A DNA stretch of 64,000 nt from Micromussa lordhowensis (taxonomy: Eukaryota > Cnidaria > Anthozoa > Scleractinia > Lobophylliidae), in assembly GCA_964020085.1 (NCBI GenBank), contig OZ026608.1, positions 17,976,479 through 18,040,478 of the forward strand, given 5' to 3'. The notes below the pieces were generated by a model. It saw only the letters and a program-made list of their open reading frames with translations, was not told the DNA's origin and did not search any database. The first letter of the stretch is position 1. Every line of letters starts with the position of its first letter. Below are positions 24,013 to 39,200 of this stretch, piece by piece. The position numbers and the translations under genes are program-made.

Positions 24013-27000
24013 TTTGTTTAAATCCGGGTTCATCGAGATCTTCCGGAAAACTTCTTCAGCAAATGTATACCCAGATCTAAGTAGGAACGGTAACGCAAAT
24101 AAATCAACAAAGACAATATTTTTCTTTAACTGCAAGTTTCGTTAACTTCTGGTGTACGAGGCATTAGATTGAAATCGAATTCCTGCAGAGATCGATCGAC
24201 TTTGACATGTAAACTCAGTCACATGTAAACACGCGAACTCTACAAAGCGAAACCGAAAGTTCGATGTGCGTACATTCCAAAAACGACAATCCTAAACACT
24301 GAACAAAAACTGGTAAAATCAGACGTGCCGTGGACCAGCAAAGCAAAAGATTAGCTCACATAATCGCTTCGGATTTCCTGTTTGAGGTTGTTTGGCAAAC
24401 ACCCGTGAAGATAAACTCAACCGGTGTTAATATTGGTATTGAATAGTAGCGTAATACAGACATTTCTCGAACGAGAAAGCAAAGCCAAACAGGGTTCAAA
24501 TTAACAAAACTGCAGCTTGGAAATTGATTACGACAGCACTGCAACTCAAGCAAAAACTCACAAAGAAGCGACGCGCAACTTTTAGCTATTTTTGCTCCAT
24601 GACCCATGCGGCTCACTCGTGTGACAGCCTCATTCAAAATGCAATGAAAACAACAACCTTGCTCTGTCATTTTCAAGCGGAATAAATCGAATTCACACTG
24701 ACTTCCTAACTCAATCTAATTTTCTGCGAAGTTTTGTAAGTAGTTATCGATGTTTGGTCAATATTCGAAAGAAGGAACCTTAGAAAAATCTCAAACTTGG
24801 CACCCTCTCAAAGATCGAACGCCAAATGGCTTCGCCATGACTTCAATGTTGACCTACGTTTAACGCACGATAAATGCGGGGAAACACCCAGAAAGGACGG
24901 CAAAAATAAGATATCGAGTACAGCAAATAACTTAGTGGGAAAAGATTCGATAGCATTCCCACCTGTGAAGTACAAAACATCACATATCATACCTTTACTT
25001 TAGAGTCTCCTCTGTCTACAAACACAAGCCGACATTCACCATAAAACACGCGGCACTTGACCGATTTGATGACATAAGCAGGAAATGCGAGCGGGTAATT
25101 CTGACCAATCAGAATAGCAAAAACTATGTGGCCATCGTTAGTGCAACCAATCAGCGTTTTCGATTGTTTCATTCACGGAGTAAATGAATTTCAACCAATC
25201 AAAACAGGAAATGGAGTCGGGGATTCCCCGTTTTATTTAAAATTTCCCATATAAAAGCCGAGAAGCCCTTGATTTTGAAATGCTTTCAATCATATATATA
25301 AGATGTACACATATAAGACAGTGCACCAGGGTCCGCGTGAAACCGTCACATTACTGTCACGCGATACGGTAGGAGGTCGGCGGTGAGGTGGGCAATCTCG
25401 AGCAAAAACATCCCGTCAATTATTTTTGGAACCCGTTTTTTAGGAAAATATTATTTATATTCAAATTTGTGTTAATGCCAGGGGTTGGAGACCAGCTTCG
25501 TTCCCTTTCAAAAAAAAAGTATATACACATAAAAGTAGGTTTTTAAAAAAGAGTTGTGGCATCGCTGGCAATGGTTCATGATGTCACGCCCGCGACACGC
25601 GAATTTTGACCCCAGTCGGAAAAAAGCGTACGTGCTTTTGTAATTATCACGAGATCGTAAATTAAACTATGGGCGGTTTCTATGTCGATGCTAGCCCTTT
25701 GCCGAAAGATTTGGAAAAAATCTGATGCAATACAGTAGAGCTGTCGAGTGTCTGACTTATCTCCTATGATTGTTCTTGATACCAAAGCAATTAGAACGCT
25801 TGATCACTGATCATGCGTGTGAGGGGCTTTTCCATACTAATGAATCTTTTGTAAACAATAACTAGAAGAGGAAATATATTACACGCTTGATTATAACAAT
25901 GGCACGCGACAAAGTTATGCGCCTATTGTCAAAAGGAACGCGACGTAATTAGCGACCGAGAATACATTTTTCTGCAAACAATGAAAACTGTTCTTCTCTT
26001 AGCATAGTAAACAGTTGTTTTCAGAGGCCAAATCTCGGAACAAAAGATAGAAAAATCCACATCGATTGTTATTGCTCAACTAAATTTGTAAATCCTTTAG
26101 CTTAGAATATTCGTTTACGCGTCACTTTTTTTAAATTAGAACTCAAAATGGCCTCGGGGTTTGAAACAGCAATACAATTTTGATGGCCTCAATCTCATAT
26201 CGCAATAGTGTCAATTTTAGACTGAAAAGATATATTTAGGGAAAAATGCATTTATGATATTAGTAAGATTGTGCAATTTTAGCTAGTTACGAAACTAATT
26301 GTGATCAAACCTTTTTAAATAATACATCAAAAGTAGCTTATTGCTTTTACGTCAAGTTTCTCCTACTTTTTTCTTCTCTCATTCACCATCTGGATAAAGC
26401 TTCAAGGTATTTTTTTGTGTTTGTTTGATGTCAATATTACTTATCATTAACTGCTCCGGTTGAAATGACTTATTTTTGTCACTTCTGCATTCTTGTCCAA
26501 TATTGAAGTATTTAAACAATCCGTTATGAAAGCAAGCAATCGGGAATATTACTCATGAATGTTGAGGCTTTTTTTCCAATATCCACTCGCAGCTCGAAAA
26601 AGGTATGCATGGTTTAAAAAGTAAGACACGCCTTTTTCACGTGATGAATATAGGCTGGACGAAGTACTCATCAATTTGGGTGCGGTTACAAGACCTCTTG
26701 CTTGCGGCATGGTCATTTGTGCAAAGAATTCCATGGCAATTAGATCTGCTATGTACTTCGAACTTTTAACATAATACGGTGCGATAAATTTACAGGTTAC
26801 AATGGTGTTTTTAGTTATTTAGTTAACAAAGGATTTTGTGCTGAAGTCAAAGCAGAAAACTTTCACAGATACGATTTTCTTTGTGTAGGAGAAGCAACGA
26901 TATCCACTTGCGACTTGAAAGTCAACGATTGACAACAAAAACAATCACAAATCCGGTTATATTCTGAAAAAATAGTTCATTTTTTAAAGAAAGCGACCTG

Positions 27001-29936
27001 GTAAAGTTATGCAACACATCTATATCCTTTGATAGGGCGCAGAAAATTTGACACATTTGAGGAAAATATTTGTGGTTTGAAACAAAAGAAATTTATGAGA
27101 GTTTTTCTATAAGCGGATAAATGATTCAGAAGACTGCGAAAAAAGGGCCGAAACATTTCACCAAACTGATTAAAAAAAAATTATATTACATAATTATTGT
27201 GTGTCCTCACAATGTTGTCATTTGAGCTATAGATTGCGACATTTCGACTCTCTGTTTTCAACAAGCGACGCGTTCAACTGATTGTCATATTTGTATTTAG
27301 CATGATGGTCTGCTGTGATTGGTAGATTTCAATCTTCATAATTTTCTCAGGCGGGCTTCCGTTGTCATCGGCCAGCATTCTCCTGTTGCGCAATGTGATT
27401 TTTGATTGTGTGTTTCATACTTTAGGAAACTCAATTTCATTCTTCCCGGTACATGTGTACCAGAGTGAATCTCAAACAAGAAATTTTGCTTCGTTCCAAA
27501 GTGTATAAAGACCGATCTCATGGTGTGCTGTGAAGCGCAGGAGATCGGATTAAGGGAACCACACCTAATACCCAACTTGCGTTACGAACGCATCAGTTAA
27601 GGTTAAGCTACCACGCTGTAACTAATCGATTTTGACTAGGATTTGCGGCAGAATCTTCCTCGAATATCAAAGCATGTCGTTACATCAAAAATAAACTCTT
27701 TAGCAGAACTAAGTAGCGCTAAAAATTCCTTTAATTTCGAGTTCACTATTTTGAGACTAGAAGCATATTTTTTGCCAGATTCCTAACATACTGGTGGTAT
27801 ATATTGACCAAGCGTCCGCAATACTTTAAATTAAGGTCCATTAGCAAAAAATAAATAACATTGTGCAGTCTAAATAAACAACGGGTTATTGAAATGTCCG
27901 GCATGACGTTTTGAGTTTTCATCTCAGTCTTGTTTTCAGTTTGCTTGTTTGTTTGTCCGTTGAAAGGGCAAAAATCGGACAACTTCTCTCTATTCTAACT
28001 TACCTGTTGACTTCTTTCAGTGGGCTTTTACCCGTCAATCAAAACAGTTTTATCTGCACTGAGTTTACTATACGGAGAGATGCAATCAGCTGCGCATCTC
28101 TTGCAATATGCGTTATAAAAGAGTTACAATGCATGAAGAATGAGTGTTCCTTGTCTCTGATATGTTTAATAACATTGAAAGTTAATATAAAGGCTGTCTC
28201 TTTTCACGTGATACATATAATGTTAAATTTACGAACTACACGTGCAGCGATATTTTTTTGAAAAACAACGTGCCGGCTGTGCCACGCGTTCGCTATAAAT
28301 CTTGTGATATTCACAAGTTTTAGGTTTCTTGTCATTTGTTTTTAAAACCAATTCCTAAAAGGCAACTCCAAACGGCAAGTTTTCTCGATAGAAAACTGAA
28401 TTTGCTTGCAATGTATTTTTCGAGACCAGAAGTGAAGTAATTTCCCAAAATTGACTACGCATCAAAGTCTTACTTTACAAGCGTCGAGGTTCGTGATACC
28501 GAGACAACAATATAAGTTTGTCTGCAGTAAAAAAAAAGTGGTCATGTGAGGTTTAAGACATTGTTTAAAGGGAGATTACTTTAAACAATGCTGGCTGACT
28601 AAGTATGGACGACCGTTCTGGTTAGCTTTTTAATTGTTCAAGCCGAATTCATGTCACATAACAGCCACCATCACTTAGGCTAGGAATTCTGGTATGGTTT
28701 TGATTAATTTTCTCCTAGAAAACTTACACAAAGACATAATTTGTCACAAGAAAAAAATCAGCGATTTCTTTAAGCTTTGACGGGGGTAAATACAGCAGAT
28801 TTTATAGCTATGAAGAAAATTCCATTCTCGACCCACGAACTCACGAATATTCGCCTAAAATAATAGTTCCCAGTATCTGCAGTATAGAGAACGCTAATTA
28901 ACGCATTAACGAATTAAGAACATAGTTATTGAACGTACTTTGAAATACATTACTTACCAAGCTTTCAAGAATCCTGTAAAAGGTTTAGAACGGTGCGGAA
29001 ACTTCACAGTGGTTCGAGGAATTAAAACATTGAAGAATGCTTGGCTTTTTTAACGAGGACCTCCAGCAGATCACGTGTGACTTAATTTTCCGATTCACTG
29101 ACCATCAACTTTATTATAAACATTTTCCGTTTTTAAATCACAAATCGATTCTCGAGGTTAGTTTCGTTCGATTAGACGGATTGGTTGAGTAAGATTCGCT
29201 TATATTAATCAGAGTTTGGTGCTTGAATTGAATGACTTTCATTCACCGCTGTTAAGTTATCCTGTTTATTTCTGCTTTTTTCCACGACTTGGAAGCAAAA
29301 TTTTACCACACAAATATGCACTGAGCATTCCGACGAAAAACTGTTCTTTTTTGGACCGTTACATCATCCAGCTCACTTCGATCCGTTGATATGCAAAGTA
29401 TATTTAAAGAACAATGAACTCTTTCACTTTCTAATCTTTTGTTCAGGAAATACAAACAAAGTGTTTGGAGATCAAATGAAAATCTGGAGGCATTCCAACA
29501 GGCAACAATTATTGTCATCAATGCACGTCGGATTCTATTGTCATACATAAAACCAGGGCTTTTTTTGCTGATTTTTCAAAACAGAAGTGTCGTTTCGGAT
29601 TATCCATTTTATTTGCCAATATTTGTGTTTTGATTACAAGCCCATGGCAGATGGCACGATTCTAAACCTCGCCGGTTTCTCTATAAACGTTATATTTCCG
29701 TTAGCTACAGTTTCGGTGGCCTACCGTGAACTATTGTTTGCCAGTTTGGCTCTTACTCAATCGGAAAAAATCGGTCATTAACCAGCTACTAGAGGCTGGA
29801 AATATCGCCAAGATCCGCTGCCAAATATACTCATGACCAACATTAGACAAATAATTAGAAGAATTCACAAATCATTAGATAAACTTAGAGTAAAAGAGTT
29901 CGCAAGTCTCGCTTCGAATACCATCAAGGTTAGTTT

Positions 29937-30200
29937 ATGTTGATTGCCATGCTTGAACACGTAGGCAATTTTCGATTTGTTTTAATTGAAACTCAGAGGA
30001 TTAGGAAAATAAAACACAAGAAACTGCCAGCTAATTAAAGTTGTTGTGTTTTTTTTTTTGTAAAAAAATATGTTGATTGCCATGCTTGAACACGTAGGTA
30101 ATTTTCAATTTGTTTTAATTGAAACTCAGAGGATTAGACAAATAAAACACAAGAAACTGCCAGCTAATTAACGTTGTTTTTTTTGTACCGCAAAGTCTCG
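29937..30200. repeat. Two-copy tandem duplication, about 133-bp unit
   Basis: A unit starting TGTTGATTGCCATGCTTGAA at about 29938 is repeated at about 30071. The copies agree through GAAACTGCCAGCTAATTAA and end in T-rich runs. The high identity suggests a recent duplication. Confidence 0.85.
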
Positions 30201-33200
30201 CCACTGGAAAAACCCTTCTTTTCTTTGAGGTGTGTCAGACAATGTGTGGACAAATTCACTGTAGAGTGTGTTCCGTAAAATCGTCTTGCTGTGAAATCGC
30301 ACAGCGCTAATCCAAAATTTTCTCGCTTCATGGATTAACGAGGCTAATGGACTAAAGATAAGCTGTTGATTTTTGGAGTGTCGGCATTTCCGAAAACAGC
30401 GCATCAGTAAATAAGACAGCAGCGGGAAGAACCGTACCATATCTAAACTGCTAGAACAGTTGATTCCATTTTGTCTATCACAAAGCGTGTAGGAAGAAAT
30501 ACTATTCTAGCCCTGCAACTGCCAGTTTAGTTTTATCGGAGATAAATAATCTGTCCTCAAGATTATTTCCCGGTGAAAATGCTGATAAGTAAGTGGGAAA
30601 AGAAAACATTCTAATGTTATCGGCGCGTGCCACGAAGCGTGCCGACTGTTATTTTCCGCGCGACAGAAACAAAGAGCCCGCGATAGTGACAAATGGGCTC
30701 TTGAAAGGATTAAAACACCGGTGAGATTTTGGAATGACATCAACGCACTGGCGAAGAACAAATTTTAAAAGGTGCAAGGCTCGTCAAAAAGCAAGATAAC
30801 ATCAAAGCTTTTGTTATTTGTTTTGGCACAATGTGAAATATTGGTTTAGTAAGATTGTGGAAAAAAAGCTGGTAACTCAGCACAAATGGTTTTTGAAATT
30901 TCAGAAGCAAGGACAAAGTACAGGTACTTTGGTGTACATTTCATGCGTTTTTACAAAGTTCTACACCGACGCTATACAACTGTTGCATAAAATGTGCCTT
31001 AGGCTTGAAGGACCTGTGGCTTTCGATATTGTCTTACAGGCGTTGCATATAAGAACAAAATACGACATTTGAGAGCTAGATAACCGATAAGAATTTCGTC
31101 TCCATCACTTAAGCTATTTTTAGAAGGACTTAAAAAGAGAGCCAATTAAAGTGTTAAGCATAAGTTTGCTGCTGCTAACCATTATATGGAAGATTTCCAG
31201 AAATCTAAATTAAGTTCCCTTCTAGGATTGTAAAAGCTTTTCTTTTTTAACTTGGAAACATTCCCAGACCCAGGTCTTGCCCAATCTTCAAGAGAATCTC
31301 CACGGTAGAGCGGCAATCTTTGAGAAAACAACATCAGTTCAGATTCGTCAATGGGAACGAGCGCTAGCAGATATTGAGAAATCTGTTACTGTTAATGAAA
31401 AAGTTAGGACTCTATTTTTTTCGCCAACAGCAATGGTTTGTTTTTGTTCCAAGTGAGCTTGACCTCATCCAAAATCTGCTTATTGAAGGATGACAGATTA
31501 CGAAATTACCTCGTGAGAAGTAATCAAATTTTCCACTCTCGATCAGAAAGCAGCGCATTACAACCTGACATTTCGTGCAGTTTACAATGCTAGGCTGAAT
31601 GAACTGGTCCATTTCCAAGCTACTTACAAGTTTAATGTCCAATCCATCGCTTTATTTTGTGTCGTCAGTTGTTTTTTTATGGCTTTCGTCAGGTAGCACA
31701 CACGTTTGATGTTACTGTTTGTTGTAGTTGTAACTGTTGTTTTACGTCAATAGTTGTCAATTCTTTTAAACCCTTCGCGTGTCAAATTGAACCGGATCTG
31801 AATTGCTGAATCGGTGCTTATTATAGCTTTGACTTCCTCAGTGTCAACTGAATCAGCTGGCTTCCTCACGAAATGTTTTGCGCAGTCAGCATAAAATTAA
31901 AAGGTGCAACTGAAAACGTCAGTTATGATTTGTAAGTTGTAACAGGAATCGTTTCTGGTATATCCTCGCTAATTCAAGGGGACCTCCCTTTTACTGTAAA
32001 CTGTGATTCAATAGTGCAGACACTTATGTCTTGCATAAGCATTTGACAATAAAAGCGTATTGATTCAATATAATCGTGTTCAAGTTTTCCAAGGGCTGTT
32101 GTACAAAACATTTCTCCCCTGTAGTTGGAGTGACGTGTCATCTGCCGTTTAGTTATTGACTTGGTGTTTTTTGGCATAACGTTCTGATCAGAAAGCCAAT
32201 AACTGGCAACATGAGAATATATACTTGTAACACTTTCTGTTAACATTTGTCGGTATAATGCAACTTAAAGCAGTAATTTAGCCAAACCGCTAACAAACAC
32301 GGCTTCGGGTTTCTATTAATCGTGTGGATTTTGGCCATGCTGGGATAAGCTTCTGATCAGCTAGGTGATGAAAGGTTTTCGAGATAAGGACACGCGCAGA
32401 AGCGATCCCTAACGATACACGATATTATCTCCGGCACACGCGCCGGAAATTGCAAGAGCTACAGGGATCTTTCAACACACTTTGAAAACAGCAACGAAAT
32501 ACGTCCAAAACATCCTTAGTACAACGCAGGGAGCCTGTAAGTTATGAATACCAGCGAGCCGCAGGAGTAAAAATGGGCGTGTGTGTGGGTATAGCCTTTC
32601 GCGTCTGATTCGTGACTTCAGCTAATGATCGTGCCAGGATAATCTCTGGCCTGACTATAAAATGTTTTAACATCGGGAAAAAACGGAAAATAACACCAGT
32701 AAAATCACGGATAATTTGGGAAAACTTTGGCTTTCTGCCACGATTATGCTATGTTGACGGTCCGTTGATGCGCGGATCGTGTGATCTGAGACGTTGTGGA
32801 ATCAAATGAACTGAGACGTATTATGACAAAGAATGGATAGAAATCGGCTTTTTACTGGATCAAATCATATTTATACACTTCTTATTACAATGTTCCCTTG
32901 TTGTTGTTGTTATGGTTGGCTGTGACCTTGAGCAAATTGACCAAATCCGTTATGCGTTTTGATTTCTTAAAGCAACAAAGGCAAAGAAAAGAGAAACAGT
33001 TACTGTTATTTAAGGAGGAAGTTCGCAGCTGTTTTGTATGCATGTTCCTGTTACATTTTCAACATCCTGCTTTCATCGACAAGAACACTTTGAAATTGTA
33101 CTAATCACGCTACTTGAAATTCTGCTTAAACTGCACTCCTTGTTAACTAAGAAAATTACAAAATAAAATGCACCACAACTGCAAAAAAAAAAACTGTTTT

Positions 33201-36200
33201 GAATATTTCTTTTCTGAGCACTTAACTTAAAGCATCGATTCTCTGTACTGATTATCAGCAATATCAGTGATAGTTCTGAGTTTTTGCTCGTACATCAACA
33301 CAATATCTCACAATTTATGATCGCCTGTCCGGTTGGCAATTTATGGACACAATGCGAGCAGAAGCTTGGTTTTAATCCGTTTTTCACTTCACTAGGTGAG
33401 GGGTGTTTCTCCATCTCTTGGAACGCGGCGAAAGCAGCCTGTCTGCGCCGGACCTGAAATCAGGAGTTGACGGTCCTGTTGCGACCACAAGTTGGAGATG
33501 TTTCACGCTAGATCCGATGGAGTCCAACTATATTCTCGTTACAAAACTACTGAACTCGAACACAGCGAGCTCTCACTACAGAGAATGAATAGTGGGGTAG
33601 TTTAATGGACTATAACTGACTGTGCTGGAGTTGACTTAGTGCATGGTGTTTCATTTAAGAAAGGCTCCACTCCCTAGCGAATCAATAAAACAACCTTTGT
33701 CTTTTGAAAAATGAAACAAATAAGCCGCTGTTGTGTTTAGGTGATTCGTAAAATTTGTGCAATGTTGTTGACATTTTGTTGAAATCCAAAGTTACATAAT
33801 GAACGCGAGGTCTCGTAACCTTCTTGCGATGCAGCACGCGTTCAACACGAACAAGAATAATAACTATTTTTCGTAACAATCGTTGGAACGCTGCGTGGAA
33901 TTTCTTGCATGTGTTGCCGTAAGCGCCATTAAACTCAAAAGAAAAACGCGGACGACAGAAAAACCCGGAGGAGAAAAAGTTTTTGCGCCGATGTTTTGTC
34001 TTGTCGTTGCGACTTTTCCTTGCGCCTACCGACTGCCCCTGGGCTTCAGAGGATGCAAAACGGGCCGCCTAATAAGTCAATTAGCGCCTTGTTTAACAGG
34101 GCACTTTGGAATGTCTCTTCAGCCACTTCAGCATATAGAGGCAATTGGTGTTGAATTTTGTGTTCCGTGCCAGGACAATCAAGCCGACCATGTAACTAAG
34201 AACGTCTGTCTGACCTGTGTTTGAAATTACTACGATTTATTGATGGAGGTGGCATCAAGAATCTTCATGAGTTCGAGTATAGGGAGGGGCATACACGAAA
34301 TGTCACCACTCGTACCGATTTTACAAAACAAAAGAGCCTTAAAAACCAGCTAGTTCTTATGACATAAACTCCTGATTTGCCTAAAGAGCAGGCAGATATC
34401 TCTAACCTTCCATTTTATATCATCTTTGCTCGCTGGATTCAAAGGGAGAAACTCTTGAATAGTAGAGAAGTAAAATAACTCTAATTTACTCAATGTACTT
34501 GAGTTGTTTTCCGTCAAAAGAAGTGCCGGAGAACCCTTTCGGGTAAAAGTTAGGCATTTGGCGAGACGTAAAACGATTGAGAAAATTCGATATGTTGACC
34601 GATAAAGACGAATTTGCAAGCAATGAAAGTAAAAGGACACTGTCTGATGTGTTCGTTTTGCTGTGAGTAACTGAGCTCGCAACACGAAGGAGAAGAACAG
34701 CAAGTTTTTCATTGATTTCTTTAAAACAAAACTGTAGTGAGGTCCGAAAAAGCCGAACCGCGAGGTGTCAAAATCTCGATCAACTTGTATTGATCACTGG
34801 TGGGCGACCAAATGATGAAAACTCTGCGCCTAATTGCGAGAAAATTTGATCCCGACCGAGGTAGATCTGGAGATCCATGCACAACTCACATCGCTCGTCA
34901 ACTCGGATGCACGTGGCAGGTTTAACGAAGTCACAAGAAAACTCGTGTTGAAAACTTGTTCATACTCGCGCATATGTTTTCGACAAGGTAGTATATAAAC
35001 TGACTTTTATTAAACCGGGCGAATTTTGTAAAGCTTAGCTGACCTTATGCTTATTTTAACTCTGCTCGCCTGATCTGGCATCGCCATGATTTTTCAGGAA
35101 GGAAAAACTCATTATCGCGTGGAAAATAAACAGTGCGCATTGCTAATTCAGCGCTGTTCACTTTTGAAAAAACAAAATTTTGAACATTTTGAACTGCATC
35201 AGCGAGCACACGTTTGGCTGTTATTTTCATGGCGTGAGTCATTGTTTATCATTAATTTTCCTAAAAAAAGAAATGCCAATTATAAACAAGAGTTGCTTAA
35301 AATATCACGGCAGAAGCCTAAGCGGTTAAGCTATGTGGGAAGTTTTAAGTGCACGGAACTTCTGTCAAAGGAAAGGCATCCTTGAAGTTAGTTTATAGAT
35401 AGTCCTTCCGCAGTATGCTAATGGAAAAATTTCCACTTGAAATTATGATTTTCTCTCGGACACTTTTCTTCAAATGGATTTGGTTATTTTGAACCCGAAG
35501 TCTTAAACCGTATTGACTCAATTCGTCATCTTGTTCTCAATGCCTCGTGCACAGATGGGCTGAGAATACTTGAACAAAATGTACTGTAAGAACTCTGTTT
35601 TAATTTATTCTTTAAAGGTACAAAAGTCAAACCAAAATATATATGATTAGGACTTTACTATATTCGCAGGATACTTCACGCAACTAATATTTCATATAAC
35701 TTTTCTGTGGGGAGAATTACTCAAACATGTTGAGCTACTTTGATCCAAACAAATGTAGGAAAAGCATTCGACTTCCACGCATTTTGAGGGTCTCTTTTGT
35801 TATGTTTATGAGTGCTTTAAATATGCCGAAGTTTTAGAAGGACAGCATTTACAAGCTTTCTTCATATTTCTTCCAAGTCAGTTATACATAAGCCACACCT
35901 TATGTGCCGGAGAAATTTAAACTGCATCAAAGATTACCTGAATTCTTCAATCTAGTCAAGCTAAATTGACGAAGTAACAATTTAGCTCCAATTGCACGGA
36001 ACAAGACCGTGAAATAAATGACGTACTTACCCGATATTTGTACTTCTGTGAAATATGCTGTGTGAGTGGATTCTTGTTCGTCGTAGCGTATCACGTTGAG
36101 TGTCGTTCGCAAACACAATAGCAGCTTATGCAACTTTAAAAGAATTTTCTAGTTGAAACCAAATACTTTGCATTCATGACCCAGACTAAAAAGCACTTGC

Positions 36201-39200
36201 TTATTATGGAAACTGCACCAAACCGAAAGAAAATAGTTGAAATAAGCTCCGAATAACTCAGCAATGAAACAAGTAAAGCTGACATCGAGACAAAAGCGTT
36301 CGCAAATGTACTTTTGTCTCGAAGATGAGATGAAGTGTAACAGCCGTACGTAACTTTTAACTTCCGTCTCGCTCTGCTTGCTTGCAGCAATAACTCATAA
36401 GAGTTATTTGAGAACATATCAAATAAGTCTAAGTCCGACAGGAGTTTCTTAAACAGATCGCAAGTGCTAATGAGCGGCTATTCAAGCACTCATCGCGCAA
36501 TAAATAAGGAAAATTGAGCTGGCAGAGTTTCGTTAGCTCGTAACAACTCAAACTTTAAGCTGACAACTGAAAGACTAATTAGAATCTATGAATTAAATAG
36601 CAGCTTAACTATGTCGACTAACCAGTCTCACTGCCACCGGCTTGGATGAAGTTAAGTTTGCTTAAGGAGTTGTGCAATGCTTATTCCATCACATGAGGGC
36701 CAACCACATGTATAGAACTACACTTAAATGAAGATTATTATCACTTCAGTCTCGGACTACCGTACGAGCACGGCTCATCACAACATCAGAATCTCAAAAG
36801 TCAAAGTTCACTTGCTATTGTTTTCAAGCATAATAAAATTCAATTTTGTGCAAACCTGCAAACAGGAAAAATGTTTGATTCTTCCTCGGAAACTTCGCTC
36901 AGTTTTAGGACTAGTTCTCGTTGTAGGCTACCATGGAAGCGCTGCAGAGCTCAGGGACCTCACTTGGTGGTACCACGGGTCGATCACTTGATCTTTGGTA
37001 CCCAAAGCTTTGTTTTTCTTCATTTAATTGCATATTTCGCGGAATCGGTGGTTTTCCCTTTCAAAGTCGTCATCTCGAAAGAGGAAATATATTTCTGGGT
37101 GATATGTGATACTTGCGTTCAAGCAGTGTATCTTAGCTCAATAAACTGAGGGATTTACTTTGCGGTCTGCAGGGTTGCAAATGAAACGACACGTTCGAAT
37201 TTAGGGCCCAAAAATCAAAACGAAAGCGTCCCAGACTTCAAGACTGCAAAGCTTACTCTTATAACATTTGTGGATCTTGCGGATTGCCTTAAATCTCACA
37301 GCACATAATTTACTCAAATTCAACATAGTATACTTACTTTCTTACGCCTTCGAACCTCATCTGTGAAGATCGCAAAACAATTTACGAACTTTCCGCAAGG
37401 GTCAGCCTTATATAACGTAAGTGAAACCTAAGGTATGCGCAAGCAACCAATCATATTGCTCGATTCATATTGGATGTCGGATACAATGTCACGATTTCAT
37501 CAGCTATATTAACTATCTTTTTATGCAGATAAGCAAACTTAAAATGCCTTAAAAGCAACTGTGCGTCTATCAGAAATCGTCATTTTACTTTAAGAGCATG
37601 TATTGAGTTAAAGCTTCTTTTCGTGTTTTTAAGGTAAAACCCATGACTGACATGATTGCTTTACGACGATGTACTTTCCTTTGCCGACCAGAGTCCTTGT
37701 TGATTGATAAACAGTCACATGAAATTACCTTGTTTGTACAGCTGGGATTTTACCCAAACTGACTTATCTTTTCTTGGAATCGAAAACCAAATTTCTGAGA
37801 ATAGTCTTCGCAATAAACAAAAGGCAACATCGCGCTGGGTGAGAAGTTTCGAAAGGTTGCGGCATAAATGTGTTGTATTTCTCACCACACCTACTCGGTT
37901 AAATGGCGGTAAGGAGGGGACTCGTAACCCTGTAAAATGATGGTTAGGGGGGAGGGGCGCTGTCCATTTAATTTACAGTAACATTGTAAATGTGTCGCCA
38001 CGAAACGTCCGGCTTTTTGTCTTATTTAGCCTAAGTTTTGCAATTTTTGATGTGAAAAAGTGCAGACTGACATTTTAATGGAAATTTTCCTTTAAATATA
38101 AAAAGGATGGAAAGACTAAAGAATATGAAAGGAAGTGACATTCCGTTTAATGAATATTTTCGAATTCCGCTGCAGATGAAAATTGTGATAGGGATTTTAA
38201 AATACCAGATTTTGAAGTAGCCAGGGGCAGGTTAGGATACAGGTTTTTAGAAACCAGTTCTGTGATACAGTATGGAAAATAACATCTTTTGGACTGAAAT
38301 ATGGGTGAATGGCCTTTAAAACAGGGCAACACCATTCCTTCACCCACCCCACCTGAAATTTCTAGGGGCTACTCCCCGGAAATCAGTCTGGCAAACAAAT
38401 CGATTAGTTACATGTGAGGAAATAAGCGCATGCTGTTTGTTTGTCAATACGTTCATGATCAGTATTGACTGGTGTATAAATGTGGTATTTACCTAACACG
38501 AAGTCCTGACCTCCACATGCCATGATCATTTTAAACTCGAAGCAGGCTTTCTAATTATCTTCGAATCATCAAGTGACATTCCAATGATTTTCATTGCAGA
38601 AAATTGACTTCAAACATTCTATACACGTGTTTGAATTGAAGTAGGCTCGTATCATCCAAGATGACTGTAGCAAAAGAGTCCATCAAATCTTCGTGTTAAT
38701 TCCACGCAATTCGTGACGAATTTACAGTGTTATTATTCACAAGTTTATTAAAAGCCCTTTTGACGAAAAGGTGGAGCTGTAATGAGTTCGGCGCGTGCCA
38801 GCAATACAATTGTCACCGGGTCACCGGATATCCGGCTCAACAGACCACACGCTCTCTTAATTGAAGACAAAACGCTTAATTCAATTGCATTCACATCTTG
38901 TAAACAAAATTAACCTTTCGAAAGTAATCACTGAGTAATCGGCATAGATTTTAAGTATTTCAATTTTGCTTTACAGAGTTGCAAAATTATGTCAAAAGGC
39001 ATATTGCAATTTAAACAATAGAACAGCAAAACAAAGTTTGAATTAAGCCAAGTTGCTACAACTCGGGTACAAAGTCTGAACTATCTAAGGTGTTTTCTGT
39101 GGTTTAGGGTTTTTATGGGTAGGTATCTTTTACGTTTTCTTTAGCCCCCTTTAATCATGTGCGACACAAAACCTAATGGAATATAAACATGAGCTCAAGC

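Noticed and set aside
33883..34224. 113-codon + strand ORF in the large intergenic region
   Set aside because: No recognisable domain, no splice partner and no homologous pattern; its length is within chance for this much sequence.
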